DNA of 64,000 nucleotides from Candidatus Babela massiliensis (GTDB lineage: Bacteria; Babelota; Babeliae; Babelales; Babelaceae). This document shows, piece by piece, positions 1-9,952 of this stretch. The notes below the pieces were generated by a model, which saw nothing but the letters and a program-made list of their open reading frames with translations, was not told the DNA's origin and searched no databases. Position numbers and translations under genes: made by a program. The first letter of the stretch is position 1, and every line of letters starts with the position of its first letter. The stretch lies in NCBI RefSeq assembly GCF_000513475.1, contig NC_023003.1:372001-436000 (forward strand), read 5' to 3'.

Positions 1-328
1 CTTCTTTATACTTATTTTGTTTTAAAAGCGTCTCTGCTTGATAGCTTAAAAATAAAGGATATAATTTAGAATTTTTATGTTTTTGAGCTGCTGCTTTCAA
101 TATATGCTCAATATCATTTAAATCATCTTTATTATTTAAATGTATCTTTTTGCTATATTCTTGAGCAATTTTTGCAAATTCTTGACTAGCTGCTTGCTCA
201 CTCTTATTTTTATAATAAGAATAACCAAACCACGATAAACCTAATAAAGAAGTTAATACAAATGCCATTACTAATAATACTATATAATTTCTATATTTAG
301 AATTTCCAACAAGATTAGAGTAAACCAT
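1..328 (-). CDS. Membrane-anchored TPR-like protein, C-terminus cut by window edge
   Basis: Partial gene read from the minus strand; only about the first 109 residues are inside the window. It begins with a short polar stretch, then one hydrophobic segment at about residues 15-37, then a charged helical region (residues about 40-109) rich in Ala, Lys and Glu. A cytoplasmic tail, one membrane helix and an alpha-solenoid domain is the layout of the YfgM/TPR_21 type of anchored proteins, which assist envelope protein folding. I infer that resemblance from layout and from the AAAQKHKNSKLYPLFLSYQA segment only. It lies 107 bp downstream of rpmF, separated by a terminator-like hairpin, so it probably has its own transcript. 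The ATG at 326-328 is the first good start. Confidence 0.6.
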   Translation of the reverse strand, partial: MVYSNLVGNSKYRNYIVLLVMAFVLTSLLGLSWFGYSYYKNKSEQAASQEFAKIAQEYSKKIHLNNKDDLNDIEHILKAAAQKHKNSKLYPLFLSYQAETLLKQNKYKE

Positions 329-381
329 ATCTATTCCTTTTCAAATGCTATGGGACTTCAATACTATAAAGTCATTAAAAT

Positions 382-414
382 AGGGCTAAACCCCAATAGA
401 ATTGAGTTTGCCCT
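382..414 (-). terminator. Probable terminator of rpmF
   Basis: AGGGC(T)AAAC pairs with GTTTGCCCT across a loop of about 14 nt, and an AT-rich run follows on the minus strand. It sits just downstream of the L32 gene. Confidence 0.45.
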
Positions 415-435
415 TATTTAAATTATAAAAAATTT

Positions 436-711
436 TTATTTATTATCTTGTTCGTTATTTTCTTGAGCATATTCTTGCATATGTTGATTTGCCTGATGTG
501 CTTTCTTAAGCTCGCCCCTTTTTAGAACTCTATCTAATTTAGTAGCTATAACTTTTTTACCTTTATAAAAACCACACTGAGTACAAGCACTATGAGGAGG
601 CAATGGATGCTCACAATTTGAACATTTAGCAATAGCTTTTACGCGAATAAACCTAGTAGAAGATCTCTGATCTCTTCTTCGCTTACTCGTCTTACGTTTA
701 GGTACTGGCAT
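436..711 (-). CDS. rpmF: 50S ribosomal protein L32
   Basis: Structural protein of the large ribosomal subunit. The product starts MPVPKRKTSKRRRDQRSS, the classical L32 N-terminus, and carries a four-cysteine zinc-ribbon (CSNC at about residues 30-33 and CTQC at 43-46). The length of 91 aa exceeds the usual 55-65 aa because of a Glu/Asn/Gln-rich tail that is not part of the family core. A reading frame extends to a TTG four codons upstream, but a GGAG sits 6 nt before the ATG at 709-711, so I place the start there. In many bacteria rpmF lies beside fatty-acid genes; here it is apparently monocistronic, with a terminator-like hairpin after it. Identification is firm. Confidence 0.95.
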   Translation of the reverse strand: MPVPKRKTSKRRRDQRSSTRFIRVKAIAKCSNCEHPLPPHSACTQCGFYKGKKVIATKLDRVLKRGELKKAHQANQHMQEYAQENNEQDNK

Positions 712-866
712 ACGAAGCTCCAATTTGTATTATTTTAAAAATTTACTATATTACTCTTATTTATAATTTCAGATTAAATTTATATTTTTTTCTTAAATTA
801 TGCTAATTAAGAAAAAATACTTAATAATAATATTATACATCAAAATTTTTTTATTGCAAAAAAAGA

Positions 867-2042
867 TTATAATTTATGCCAAAGACCCATAAAATTTTGA
901 GCAATATATCCCTTTACTTGTAAGTCAAATAAAGCATCTTGAAGCTCATCAAATGATAAATTCGTACTTATAATTAACTCATCAAAAGAAACCGGTTCTG
1001 TACAAAATGAAAGTATCTTTACGTAATTTTCACTCAAATTTTGCTTAATTTTAATTTCAGAATCTATATCAAAACTCAAAGATTTACTTATATTTTTTAT
1101 ATTATTATTAAGATTAAAATCTTGACCAAGTAGATTAAATATATCTTGAGCTGAAGTAATAAGATTTGCTCCTTGAGAAATTAAACTGTGGCACCCTTTA
1201 CTTAATTCATTATCTATTTGACCGGGCACAGCACAAACCTCACGTCCTTGATTTAAAGCATAATTGGCAGTAATTAGAGCTCCACTTTTTTCTGTTGCTT
1301 GAATAACTAGACAGATTAAAGATAAACCAGCAATAATTCTATTTCTTGCAGGAAAATTTCCGGCAGTAGGTGGAGTATTTAAAGAAAAAGGACTTATTAA
1401 AGCTCCACCTGATAGTAGAATTTGCTCAAAAAGTTTAATATTTTCGCGTGGATATAAATTTAAAAGTCCTGAGCCTAATACAGCTATAGTTTTTCCTACA
1501 TTATATTCATCTATTAAACAAGATTTATGAGCAACGGCGTCTATACCATAAGCTCCCCCACTTACAATATCATAACCCATTTTTACTAAATCAGGTACAA
1601 TATTATTAACAACTCTAATACCATAATTATCACATTTTCGTGCTCCAACTACAGCTATTGAATTATTAATAAAATTAAAATTTTGATCTTTAGATTTAAT
1701 ATAAAGTAAAGTAGGAGGTAAATATATCTCCTTTAACAGCGAAGGATAATTACCATCAAGAACAGTAACAAATCTTATTTGATTTTTTTCAAGTAAATTA
1801 AGTTCATTTTCAAGTAATTTACTATCTTTTAAGCCATTATATATACGTGTTGCAAGATTAATATTAATACCTGAATAATGAACTAAATCGTTTATACTTA
1901 AACTGTAAACGTTTGAAAATAAATCTAATTTATTATTCAATTTTTCACCAAAAGAATAAAAACCCTGGACCAGCTTATCTATAGTAGCTGGTCCAATTTT
2001 TTCTATTAATGAAAGATGTAAAAGAATATTTGATATATTCAT
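867..2042 (-). CDS. dprA: DNA processing protein DprA
   Basis: DprA binds incoming single-stranded DNA and loads RecA during natural transformation. Visible features: an N-terminal helix-hairpin-helix-like region (about residues 1-75); the Rossmann-fold core with VVGARKCDNYG near residue 130 and GGAYGIDAVAH near 162; the FPARNRIIAGLS motif near 230; and the SGALITANYALNQGREVCAVPG segment that follows. A C-terminal winged-helix-like domain (about 325-391) is also present. Its length is normal for the family. The start is 19 bp downstream of the gyrA stop, so the two are probably co-transcribed. Presence of dprA suggests DNA uptake or recombination capacity, relevant to the heavy gene mosaicism in this window; other competence genes are not in view. 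Confidence 0.95.
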   Translation of the reverse strand: MNISNILLHLSLIEKIGPATIDKLVQGFYSFGEKLNNKLDLFSNVYSLSINDLVHYSGININLATRIYNGLKDSKLLENELNLLEKNQIRFVTVLDGNYPSLLKEIYLPPTLLYIKSKDQNFNFINNSIAVVGARKCDNYGIRVVNNIVPDLVKMGYDIVSGGAYGIDAVAHKSCLIDEYNVGKTIAVLGSGLLNLYPRENIKLFEQILLSGGALISPFSLNTPPTAGNFPARNRIIAGLSLICLVIQATEKSGALITANYALNQGREVCAVPGQIDNELSKGCHSLISQGANLITSAQDIFNLLGQDFNLNNNIKNISKSLSFDIDSEIKIKQNLSENYVKILSFCTEPVSFDELIISTNLSFDELQDALFDLQVKGYIAQNFMGLWHKL

Positions 2043-2061
2043 TTTAATTCTTAAAGTTTAT

Positions 2062-4530
2062 TTATTCAGATACTTCTTGAGATTCTTTTTCTGAGGATAC
2101 TACGGCAAAGGCTCCTGCTAATTTAGATCCTGAGTCTAATTTAATTAACCTTACACCTTTTGCTTGACGACCTAACGTTCTAATCTCTTTACTTGATAAG
2201 CGTATGATTTTACCATGCTCATCTATTAATAAGATATCCATATTATCGCCAACAACAACTAATCCTATAACTTGACCATTACGTTTATCTGTAGGAATAG
2301 TTCTCACACCGTATCCTCCACGATGAGCTATTCTAAAATCACTAATTTTAACACGCTTACCGTAGCCATTTTCCGTTGCAAATAATATATCTTGAGTTTC
2401 ATCACTTAAAACTTCCATTCCTATAACATAATCATCTTCATGAAGCCTTATGCCTATAACACCAGATGCTTGACGGCCCATTGCTCTAACTTCTTCCTCT
2501 TTAAATCTTATACCTTGTCCTTTAGCTGTAGCAATTACTATGGTATCTTGACCAGAACTTAAAGAGCAGAATACTAATTCATCAGATTCATTTAAAGTTA
2601 TAGCCCTTATACCTGTACTTCTAATATTGCCAAATTCTTGTGCTAAAGTACGTTTAATTATGCCTTTTTTAGTTAACATAACTAAATTTTTATCATCAAG
2701 ATCTTTAGTACACAATAATTTTACTACATATTCATTAGGATTAAGCGGAAGCAAATTAACTATTGCACGCCCTTTTGCAGTTCTTGAAGCTTCTGGAACT
2801 TGATAAACCGGTATATTATATATACGGCCTAAATTAGTAAAGAACAATAGTTCATCATGATTTCGCGCAACAAACATATCTTGTAATACATCATCATTAT
2901 CATCAAGAGAAGCCATAGCCATTTTACCTTTACCACCTCTATGCTGAACATTATAAACAGATAATTCAACACGTTTGATATAACCCTTTTTGGTAAGAGT
3001 AACTACTACTTCATCATTGGCAATAAAATCAGCTTCTGTAACATTATCAACAGGACCTTCGATTCTAGTTCTGCGTTCATCAGAGTAATTATCTTTAATT
3101 TGTAATAGCTCTTCTTCAATTTCTCGTTTGAGTAAATTTTTATCAGATAATAAAGATCTTAAATAAGAAATTTCTTTCTGAACATCTTTCAATTCACTAT
3201 TAATTTTCTCTTGTTCAAGACCTGTTAATCTTTGAAGACGCATTTCTAATATTGCTTTACATTGTTCTTGAGTAAGCATAAATTTGCTATTTAATTTAGC
3301 AGCTGCTTGATCAGAATTATCAGAATTTTTAATTAAAGAAATAACCTCATCTATATTATTAAGAGCTATTCCAAAACCTATTAATATATGTTCTTTTGAT
3401 AAAGCCTTTTCAAGAGCAAACTGGCTACGCTTTGTAATTACATTTTGTCTATGCAATAAAAATTCGGTCAAGACTTGACGTAAGGTAAACACTATAGGCC
3501 TGTTATCAAGTAGAGCAAGCATTAAAATTCCAACACTTGACTGTAAAGAAGTATGTTTATAGAGTAAATTTAAAACCACTTGAGGAGTTTCATTTCTTTT
3601 GAGTTCTATAACAACTCTAATACCACTTTTATCAGATTCATCTCTTATATTGGTAATACCTTCTATTACCTTATTTTTAACAAGATCGGCAATTTTTATT
3701 ATTAACTCTGATTTGTTAACCTGATAAGGTAGTTCTTTAATAATTAAAGCAGTACCCTTTTTTGTTTCCTCTATATCAACAACCCCACGTAAGATTAAAT
3801 TACCACGCCCTGTTGTATAAGCCTTAAGAATACCCGCTTTACCACAAATTATACCGCCTGTTGGAAAATCCGGCGCAGGAATTAACTGAAATAGTTCCTC
3901 ATCTGATAAATTTTCATTTTTCAATAAAGCTAAACACCCATTAATCACTTCGGTTAAATTATGAGGTGGTACAGATGTTGCCATCCCAACCGCAATGCCT
4001 GAAGTTCCATTAACTATGAAATTAGGCAATCTGCTTGGAAGTATTACAGGCTCCACAGTAGATTCATCAAAATTGGGCACAAAGTCAACGGTATTTTTAT
4101 CGATATCATGAAGTAACTCTTGAGTAATCTTTTCCATACGTACTTCAGTATAACGCATAGCCGCAGCATTATCGCCATCAACAGATCCCCAGTTTCCTTG
4201 CCCATCAAGTAGGGGATACCGCTTGGAAAAAAGCTGAACCATACCAACCATAGTATTATAAACAGCTTGATCACCATGAGGATGATATTTCCCTAAAACT
4301 TCCCCAACTATACGAACAGATTTATGATAAGGTTTATTATAATGAAAACCTAACTGATTCATCGTATATAAAATTCTTCTATGTACTGGCTTTAAGCCAT
4401 CTCTGACATCCGGTATAGCTCTACTAACTACAACCGACATCGCATAATCAAGAAAAGAATCTTTTAATTCTTCTTCTATTAAGACAGGAGCAATACGCAA
4501 ATAGAGCCCTTTTTCTTGTGTAAATTCCAT
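2062..4530 (-). CDS. gyrA: DNA gyrase subunit A
   Basis: Type II topoisomerase subunit that cuts and rejoins DNA during negative supercoiling, working with GyrB (not in this window). The catalytic tyrosine is Y127 in AAAMRYTEV. The winged-helix, tower and coiled-coil regions follow, then a six-bladed C-terminal domain with a GyrA-box-like QHRGGKG, where the usual second residue is Arg. Blade repeats are visible as AHRGGYG and LGRQAKG. The length of 822 aa is typical of GyrA rather than ParC. In the quinolone region the E. coli Ser83 and Asp87 positions are Gln88 and Asn92. The start ATG is preceded by AAAGGA. It is the first gene of the gyrA-dprA pair. Confidence 0.97.
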   Translation of the reverse strand: MEFTQEKGLYLRIAPVLIEEELKDSFLDYAMSVVVSRAIPDVRDGLKPVHRRILYTMNQLGFHYNKPYHKSVRIVGEVLGKYHPHGDQAVYNTMVGMVQLFSKRYPLLDGQGNWGSVDGDNAAAMRYTEVRMEKITQELLHDIDKNTVDFVPNFDESTVEPVILPSRLPNFIVNGTSGIAVGMATSVPPHNLTEVINGCLALLKNENLSDEELFQLIPAPDFPTGGIICGKAGILKAYTTGRGNLILRGVVDIEETKKGTALIIKELPYQVNKSELIIKIADLVKNKVIEGITNIRDESDKSGIRVVIELKRNETPQVVLNLLYKHTSLQSSVGILMLALLDNRPIVFTLRQVLTEFLLHRQNVITKRSQFALEKALSKEHILIGFGIALNNIDEVISLIKNSDNSDQAAAKLNSKFMLTQEQCKAILEMRLQRLTGLEQEKINSELKDVQKEISYLRSLLSDKNLLKREIEEELLQIKDNYSDERRTRIEGPVDNVTEADFIANDEVVVTLTKKGYIKRVELSVYNVQHRGGKGKMAMASLDDNDDVLQDMFVARNHDELLFFTNLGRIYNIPVYQVPEASRTAKGRAIVNLLPLNPNEYVVKLLCTKDLDDKNLVMLTKKGIIKRTLAQEFGNIRSTGIRAITLNESDELVFCSLSSGQDTIVIATAKGQGIRFKEEEVRAMGRQASGVIGIRLHEDDYVIGMEVLSDETQDILFATENGYGKRVKISDFRIAHRGGYGVRTIPTDKRNGQVIGLVVVGDNMDILLIDEHGKIIRLSSKEIRTLGRQAKGVRLIKLDSGSKLAGAFAVVSSEKESQEVSE

Positions 4531-4670
4531 AAATAAATTTCCTTTAAAGAGCTTAAATTTATATAATTTATTTATAATTATTTTCTATAATAATTATACC
4601 AAATTTTTTGAAATTACTCAAAAAAGGCAAATTTAACTTTTTAAAGTATTAAATAAAAGAAATTTTAAAA

Positions 4671-5231
4671 TTAAAAATTTAGGACCATATCTTTACCAGA
4701 GGAAATATCAGAAACAGTAATATTATACATTATCGACATTTTTGATTTACCTAAATTAGAGATAACGGTAACTTCTGGCAATTCAAATCCTGTCACATAA
4801 TTATGGTTCTTAAATTTTTTAGGATTGAGAGTCAGATTAATAGTAGAATTAAAAAACTTCTTTCCTAAAGATTCTATCTTAGGAACTGGTATTATAATCT
4901 TACCAGACCAATATTGACGAGTTCCATAAGAATATTTAATTATTAAATTTTCTGGATTACTTAATTGATACACATCGATTAAATAATGTTTATCGGGTTC
5001 TAATCTAGTGATCAATTTTCTATTATCTTGTTTATCTCCGTTATTGCTATTACTATTATTTTGATCTTTAAACCCCAAAGAAGGTGTTTGAGTATAGGAA
5101 ATATCTACGTTATGACCGGTTTTGTTATGAATATCTATATTAACTCCCAAAATGGTCATAGAGAACAAATAAGAGTAAAAAAATATAACACTAAATAATA
5201 TTCTTAAATCTTTTAAATATTTAAATACCAT
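4671..5231 (-). CDS. Exported hypothetical protein
   Basis: I do not recognise a family. The 186-aa product starts with a hydrophobic segment (residues about 10-30, ending YLFSM) that reads as a signal peptide or anchor. The rest is polar and rich in predicted beta strand, with an Asn/Ser/Asp-rich low-complexity patch at about residues 57-70 (SNSNNGDKQDNRK). The ATG has AAGGGA 6 nt upstream. The gene is on the strand of gyrA but 140 bp upstream of it, and is divergent from lepA across 227 bp of AT-rich DNA. It probably acts in the envelope or outside the cell; nothing more specific can be read. Confidence 0.75.
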   Translation of the reverse strand: MVFKYLKDLRILFSVIFFYSYLFSMTILGVNIDIHNKTGHNVDISYTQTPSLGFKDQNNSNSNNGDKQDNRKLITRLEPDKHYLIDVYQLSNPENLIIKYSYGTRQYWSGKIIIPVPKIESLGKKFFNSTINLTLNPKKFKNHNYVTGFELPEVTVISNLGKSKMSIMYNITVSDISSGKDMVLNF

Positions 5232-5458
5232 TCTAAATCCCTTAAAGTTTGAAGCGTCCTTTTATTTAAAATATACAATATTATTTAATAAATATTCAAT
5301 AAGTAAGATAATTAAATTTTAATGTAAATGCTAAGATATATGATTATAATGCTATATTAGATTTACAAATAGTGCGTTATATAATATAATTATATAAAAG
5401 AGAGTATTTAAAATTAAAATAAATAAAATTTTCAAAAATAATTTAAAAAAACAGAGAT

Positions 5459-7282
5459 ATGGACTTAAAAAAAATAAATTTATCTAGCATTTCTCCTGAT
5501 AAAATTCGTAACTTTTCAATCATTGCACATATTGATCATGGAAAGTCTACTTTATCAGATAGATTATTAGAATTTACTGGCACTATTGATTCAAGGCATA
5601 AACATGAGCAATTTCTTGATAAACTGCAAGTAGAAAAAGAACGTGGAATTACAGTAAAAGCTCAAACAGCATCTATGTTTTATAACTATAAAGGCGAAAC
5701 TTATCTTTTGAACTTGATCGACACCCCAGGACATGTGGATTTTAGTTACGAAGTATCAAGATCTTTATATGCTTGTCAAGGTGCTATTTTACTAGTAGAT
5801 GCCGCTCAAGGAGTTCAGGCGCAAACTATGGCAAACTTCTATTTAGCATTTGATCAAAATTTAACTATTATTCCAGTAATTAATAAGATCGATATGGCAA
5901 ACGCTGACCCTGAAAGAATCTCCAAAGAAATGACGCATCTTTTTGATTTCAAAAAAGATGAAATAATCAAAGCCTCAGCAAAATCCGGTATAGGTATAAC
6001 TGACATATTAGATGCGGTCATAGAGCGTATACCAGCACCTGAAAGTTCTACAAATAAAGATTTAAAAGCTTTGCTATTTGACTCTTGGTTTAATGATTAT
6101 AAAGGTGTTATATGTTTAATTGCGGTCAAAGATGGAGTGATTAAAAAAGGTGATAAAATCACTCTTGCTCAATCAAGTCAAAGCTACGAAGTTTTAGAAA
6201 TCGGCCTAATGTATCCTAATGAAACCTCTATGGATGCACTATATGCAGGTCAAGTAGGTTATGTCGTGTGTGGCATGAAAAACGTTCTAGAAGCACGAGT
6301 AGGTGATACAATATATCATACAAAAAGACCAGTTGAACCTTTTGCCGGATTTAAACCAGCAAAGCCTATGGTTTTTGCAGGCATATTTCCTGTTGAAAAT
6401 GAAGAATTTGATCTTTTAAAAGATTCAATCGAAAAACTTACTCTTACCGATGCAAGTGTAAAAGTTGAGAAAAAAAATTCAACAGCATTAGGTCTAGGCT
6501 TTAGATGTGGGTTCTTAGGACTTCTTCATATGGATGTATTCAAGCAAAGATTAGAGCAAGAATACAATTTATCTGTAATTATAACAGCACCAAGCGTACT
6601 TTATAAAGTTAAATTAACAAATGGTGAAACAATAGATATTGAAAATCCATCTGATTTTCCAGAACCTCAAAGGATTGAAGCTATATATGAACCTGTTATA
6701 GATGCAACTATAATCTTGCCATCTCAATATTTAGGAACTGTTTTAAAGTTATGTCATGATAAAAGAGGAACTCAAAAAGGACTTGAATATCTAAGCGAAG
6801 AGCGTATTATTTTAAGATATCGTTTGCCATTAAATGAAGTTGCTACAGATTTCTATGATCAATTAAAATCTGTAACCTCAGGTTATGCTAGTCTTGATTA
6901 TGAAGAAGCTGGGTATCAAGAATCTGATTTAGTTAAAATGGATATCTTATTAAATGGCGATCCCGTTGACGCTTTATCAGTTATCGTCTATAGAGATAAC
7001 GCATATTATATTGGAAGAGATTTAGTTGAAAAGTTAAAAAAAGTTATACCAAGACAACTCTTTCAAATAGCAATTCAAGCAGCAATAGGAGCTAAAATAG
7101 TAGCTAGAGAAACAATATCACAGTTAAGAAAAGACGTAATTGCAAAATGTTATGGCGGTGATATAACTCGTAAACGCAAATTACTTGAAAAACAAAAAGA
7201 AGGTAAAAAGAAAATGAAAGCTGTAGGTGGCGTAAAGATACCTCAAGAAGCTTTCTTAACCATATTGAAAAAAGAAAATTAA
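5459..7282 (+). CDS. lepA: Elongation factor 4 (LepA)
   Basis: Ribosome-dependent GTPase that acts on stalled or back-translocated ribosomes. GTPase motifs: AHIDHGKST (G1, residues 23-31), a DTPGHVDF G3 and NKIDMANADP G4. The LepA-specific C-terminal domain ends in a basic tail (KCYGGDITRKRKLLEKQKEG), which separates it from EF-G, BipA and IF-2. The length of 607 aa is slightly above the usual 595-600 because of a short N-terminal extension. The ribosome-binding site is weak (ACAGAG). It is followed after only 15 bp by the DUF155-like gene on the same strand, suggesting co-transcription. Confidence 0.97.
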   Translation: MDLKKINLSSISPDKIRNFSIIAHIDHGKSTLSDRLLEFTGTIDSRHKHEQFLDKLQVEKERGITVKAQTASMFYNYKGETYLLNLIDTPGHVDFSYEVSRSLYACQGAILLVDAAQGVQAQTMANFYLAFDQNLTIIPVINKIDMANADPERISKEMTHLFDFKKDEIIKASAKSGIGITDILDAVIERIPAPESSTNKDLKALLFDSWFNDYKGVICLIAVKDGVIKKGDKITLAQSSQSYEVLEIGLMYPNETSMDALYAGQVGYVVCGMKNVLEARVGDTIYHTKRPVEPFAGFKPAKPMVFAGIFPVENEEFDLLKDSIEKLTLTDASVKVEKKNSTALGLGFRCGFLGLLHMDVFKQRLEQEYNLSVIITAPSVLYKVKLTNGETIDIENPSDFPEPQRIEAIYEPVIDATIILPSQYLGTVLKLCHDKRGTQKGLEYLSEERIILRYRLPLNEVATDFYDQLKSVTSGYASLDYEEAGYQESDLVKMDILLNGDPVDALSVIVYRDNAYYIGRDLVEKLKKVIPRQLFQIAIQAAIGAKIVARETISQLRKDVIAKCYGGDITRKRKLLEKQKEGKKKMKAVGGVKIPQEAFLTILKKEN

Positions 7283-7297
7283 TTAATAAGGCTTAAA

Positions 7298-8377
7298 ATG
7301 CAAACAAAAAGTGCATCTCCGCAAATTTTTTCAGGCAATATATTTATTTTTTATTGTTTTGATGTAGCAGATGATATCGATCTTGAAAGTGTAAAAGATA
7401 AGCAGCTACTTTTAAGACAACCTTTATTGCTTTCAAAATATTTTAAAAATTATCATACTCCATTAGCCGTAGAGCTACCTCATCCTCACTCAAGTTCTAA
7501 ATGTATAAGCGCCAAATTGCATGAATTTGGCGTTATTTCCCTTGCTTATAAGATACCATTTAAAGAAAACCTGGTAGATTTAAGACAACAAATCAACGAT
7601 ATAGAAGATGAGTATAGAGAACAAAGTGTAATAGACGCAGGCGCTATATTTAAAAAAATAAAATCTGAAACTAAACAACCAAGATTCTTTCATTTAAGAA
7701 CTTCTTATGTAGTTATACAGATTAATCCTGAGCCTGATATAGATATTAATCAACTAAAAGAAGAATCGGGCAGCATAATTGCTTCTATGTTAAGATTTGA
7801 AATAGAAGTACTTTCTGAATATCAAAAAAATGAAATCTTAGCATCTGCAATAGGTTACTATCGTGGAGATTTAATTATAATCGATGCTTATGCGGCATTT
7901 GTCTATGATGATGAATATGAAGAATATTTAGATATATTTGAATTTGCCAATGTACAACAATTAGAATTACAATATTTTGATCGTTTACTTGATCAACAAC
8001 TAAATACTGTCTATGAAAGGCAGATGAAAAAATCTAATTTCAGATCATATTTACCTCTTTTTGATGTCCTTAAAAGTAACCCTGTTGAAGAACTAGGAAA
8101 TTTAAAAGTTGATATATCGGTTATTACTGAAAGATTAGAAAGTAGCATAAAACTTTCAGGAGAAGCTTACTTTTCAGAACTTTATTCTTTAATAGTAGAA
8201 AAGTTAGATATCAACACTTGGAAAGAGTCTATTAACAGAAAATTAGATATTATAAAAGACGTAAGCACAGTTTACCAAAATAAAGTAGAATCTGCTCGAG
8301 AAGATTTAACTTCCGGCCTTATCATTATCTTAATATTTATAGAATTAGTTATAGGTATATTAAGTTATTTAAAATAA
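7298..8377 (+). CDS. RMD1/YagE (DUF155)-like tail-anchored protein
   Basis: A 359-aa protein with a long soluble N-terminal part and one C-terminal membrane helix (about residues 334-357, GLIIILIFIELVIGILSYLK). This is the arrangement of DUF155/RMD1 proteins, known from yeast and mitochondria and from bacteria of unknown role. The family-like ending is visible: a helix with KLDIIKDVSTVYQ, then a short acidic/basic segment, then the anchor. GYYRGDLIIIDAYAAFVYD near residue 190 is also typical. It follows lepA by 15 bp and is probably in the same operon. Function is unknown; the tail anchor suggests an inner-membrane protein facing the cytoplasm. Confidence 0.8.
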   Translation: MQTKSASPQIFSGNIFIFYCFDVADDIDLESVKDKQLLLRQPLLLSKYFKNYHTPLAVELPHPHSSSKCISAKLHEFGVISLAYKIPFKENLVDLRQQINDIEDEYREQSVIDAGAIFKKIKSETKQPRFFHLRTSYVVIQINPEPDIDINQLKEESGSIIASMLRFEIEVLSEYQKNEILASAIGYYRGDLIIIDAYAAFVYDDEYEEYLDIFEFANVQQLELQYFDRLLDQQLNTVYERQMKKSNFRSYLPLFDVLKSNPVEELGNLKVDISVITERLESSIKLSGEAYFSELYSLIVEKLDINTWKESINRKLDIIKDVSTVYQNKVESAREDLTSGLIIILIFIELVIGILSYLK

Positions 8378-8452
8378 GATATTAGTTATGTTATGGTATA
8401 ATTATAAAGCTACAATTTTGAGAAATAATATTAAAAAACTCTGGTTTATATT

Positions 8453-9157
8453 ATGATTATACCTAATTTTTTTGTTGACGGTGCTACCGGTGTTGGAAAA
8501 ACTACATTTATTAACTTACTCAAACAACATCTTTCCTATATTTCGGTAATTACTGAAGAAGTCGAAAATTTTACTAATGTACAAAATACTGGAAATATTT
8601 TAGAGCGTTATTTCAGCAACCCTCCACGCTGGGCTTTAAGTACAAATATTTACATTACTTTAACACATGTAAAATCTCTAGAGATAACTAATAAATCTAA
8701 TAATAAAAATCTAACAGCAATAATTATGGATCGTTCGATTTATTCCGATTACTATATACATGCAAAAATGGAATACCGTCAGAATCAAATGGATTTATTA
8801 GAATACACTATATATAAAGAGTTTTTCGACTATATTGAAAAAAATACAATCAGGCCGACTGGATTCATTTATTTGAAAGCATCGCCTGAGTTAGTATTGC
8901 AACGTGTTCATGAACGAAATAGAACTGAAGAAAGAAACCTACAGTTGCAATACCAAAAAATACAGGCTTTTCTTTATGATCAATTGTTTATTGAAAAAAA
9001 AGATATACCAGAAAATATAGCTCGTATTCCTGTACTAATTCTTGATGCAACCAAAAATTTTAAAGATGATATTGAAATACAAAAAAATTATATTAATCAA
9101 GTTAAAAATTTTATAGAACTCTGTATAAAGAATCAAAAATTATATTCTAGTACTTGA
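8453..9157 (+). CDS. Deoxynucleoside kinase family protein
   Basis: Phosphorylates deoxynucleosides for salvage (dCK/dGK/dAK family). Motifs seen: P-loop GATGVGKTT (residues 10-18), a glutamate pair after the first strand (TEEVENF, 35-40), the DRS motif (93-95) needed for substrate activation, and an Arg-rich LID (RVHERNRTEER, about 151-161) that closes over ATP. The length of 234 aa fits. The exact substrate cannot be read. Such kinases are common in parasites that import nucleosides from a host, matching the lifestyle suggested elsewhere. It lies 75 bp after the DUF155-like gene on the same strand and converges with grpE. Confidence 0.9.
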   Translation: MIIPNFFVDGATGVGKTTFINLLKQHLSYISVITEEVENFTNVQNTGNILERYFSNPPRWALSTNIYITLTHVKSLEITNKSNNKNLTAIIMDRSIYSDYYIHAKMEYRQNQMDLLEYTIYKEFFDYIEKNTIRPTGFIYLKASPELVLQRVHERNRTEERNLQLQYQKIQAFLYDQLFIEKKDIPENIARIPVLILDATKNFKDDIEIQKNYINQVKNFIELCIKNQKLYSST

Positions 9158-9173
9158 TAGAGTATCTTTTTAT

Positions 9174-9695
9174 TTATTGAGCTACACTAACTTTTGCAGG
9201 TCTTAATAACTGCTCTTTATGCAAGTATCCCTTTTGAAGTACCTGAACTATATCACCTGATTTATGATTATCAGATTGAGTTTGCATAATAGCTTCATGA
9301 AATTCCGGGTTAAACTCTTGATAAGAAACTTGAGTTATATTATATTTTTCTAACAATTTTTCAAAAGATCTAAGGATTAATTTAAATCCTTCTAAATGTT
9401 TTTCAAAAGTTTCAGGTAACTTTTCACTTTCGATTTGGGCAAATGCACGTTCAAAATCATCCAATATACCCAAAAGATCTTTTAAGACTATAGATTCACC
9501 ATATAATAAAGCTTGTCCTCTTTCTTTTTCAGTTCTCTTTTTAAAATTTTCAAATTCAGCAACCAAATACATATAACGTCTTTTAGCTTCAGATAACTCT
9601 TGAGAACATCTTGAATCTTTTGAATTATCTACATTATCTTCTATATTTTGGCTTTCTTTATTATCTTTTATATTATCATCAAAGTTATGTGACAT
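9174..9695 (-). CDS. grpE: Nucleotide exchange factor GrpE
   Basis: Cochaperone that releases ADP from DnaK. It has an acidic, low-complexity N-terminus (residues 1-35), a long coiled-coil (about 35-110; YLVAEFENFKKRTEKER is the family signature), and the C-terminal beta domain with FNPEFHEAIMQ, GDIVQVLQKGYLHKEQLLRP and the closing VSVA. The length of 173 aa is normal. dnaK is not in this window and dnaJ lies 35 kb away, so the usual grpE-dnaK-dnaJ operon is dispersed. No CIRCE inverted repeat was found in the 257-bp region upstream. Confidence 0.96.
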   Translation of the reverse strand: MSHNFDDNIKDNKESQNIEDNVDNSKDSRCSQELSEAKRRYMYLVAEFENFKKRTEKERGQALLYGESIVLKDLLGILDDFERAFAQIESEKLPETFEKHLEGFKLILRSFEKLLEKYNITQVSYQEFNPEFHEAIMQTQSDNHKSGDIVQVLQKGYLHKEQLLRPAKVSVAQ

Positions 9696-9952
9696 ATCAA
9701 TACCTCATCTAGTTTTTGAATAATTTTACGTATTTAAAGACTTTTAAGACAGAGCAATTAAAGAAAAATGCTTCATAAATAATATAGGTCTTTTTATATT
9801 AAAATTATAACATAAATGACAAAATATTCCATAAGTCCTTCTTAATTACTAGAAATAAAAGACTTGAATTATATATAAAAATATTGCTATTATTAAATTA
9901 AATATTTTTTTTAAATAAAAAATTAATAAATATATAACAAAGAGGAAGCTAA

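Noticed and set aside
436-723. L32 start at the upstream TTG
   Set aside because: The GGAG Shine-Dalgarno lies between the TTG and the ATG, and the family starts at MPVPKRK.
9696-9952. CIRCE or other heat-shock operator before grpE
   Set aside because: No TTAGCACTC-N9-GAGTGCTAA-like inverted repeat in the region or before dnaJ.
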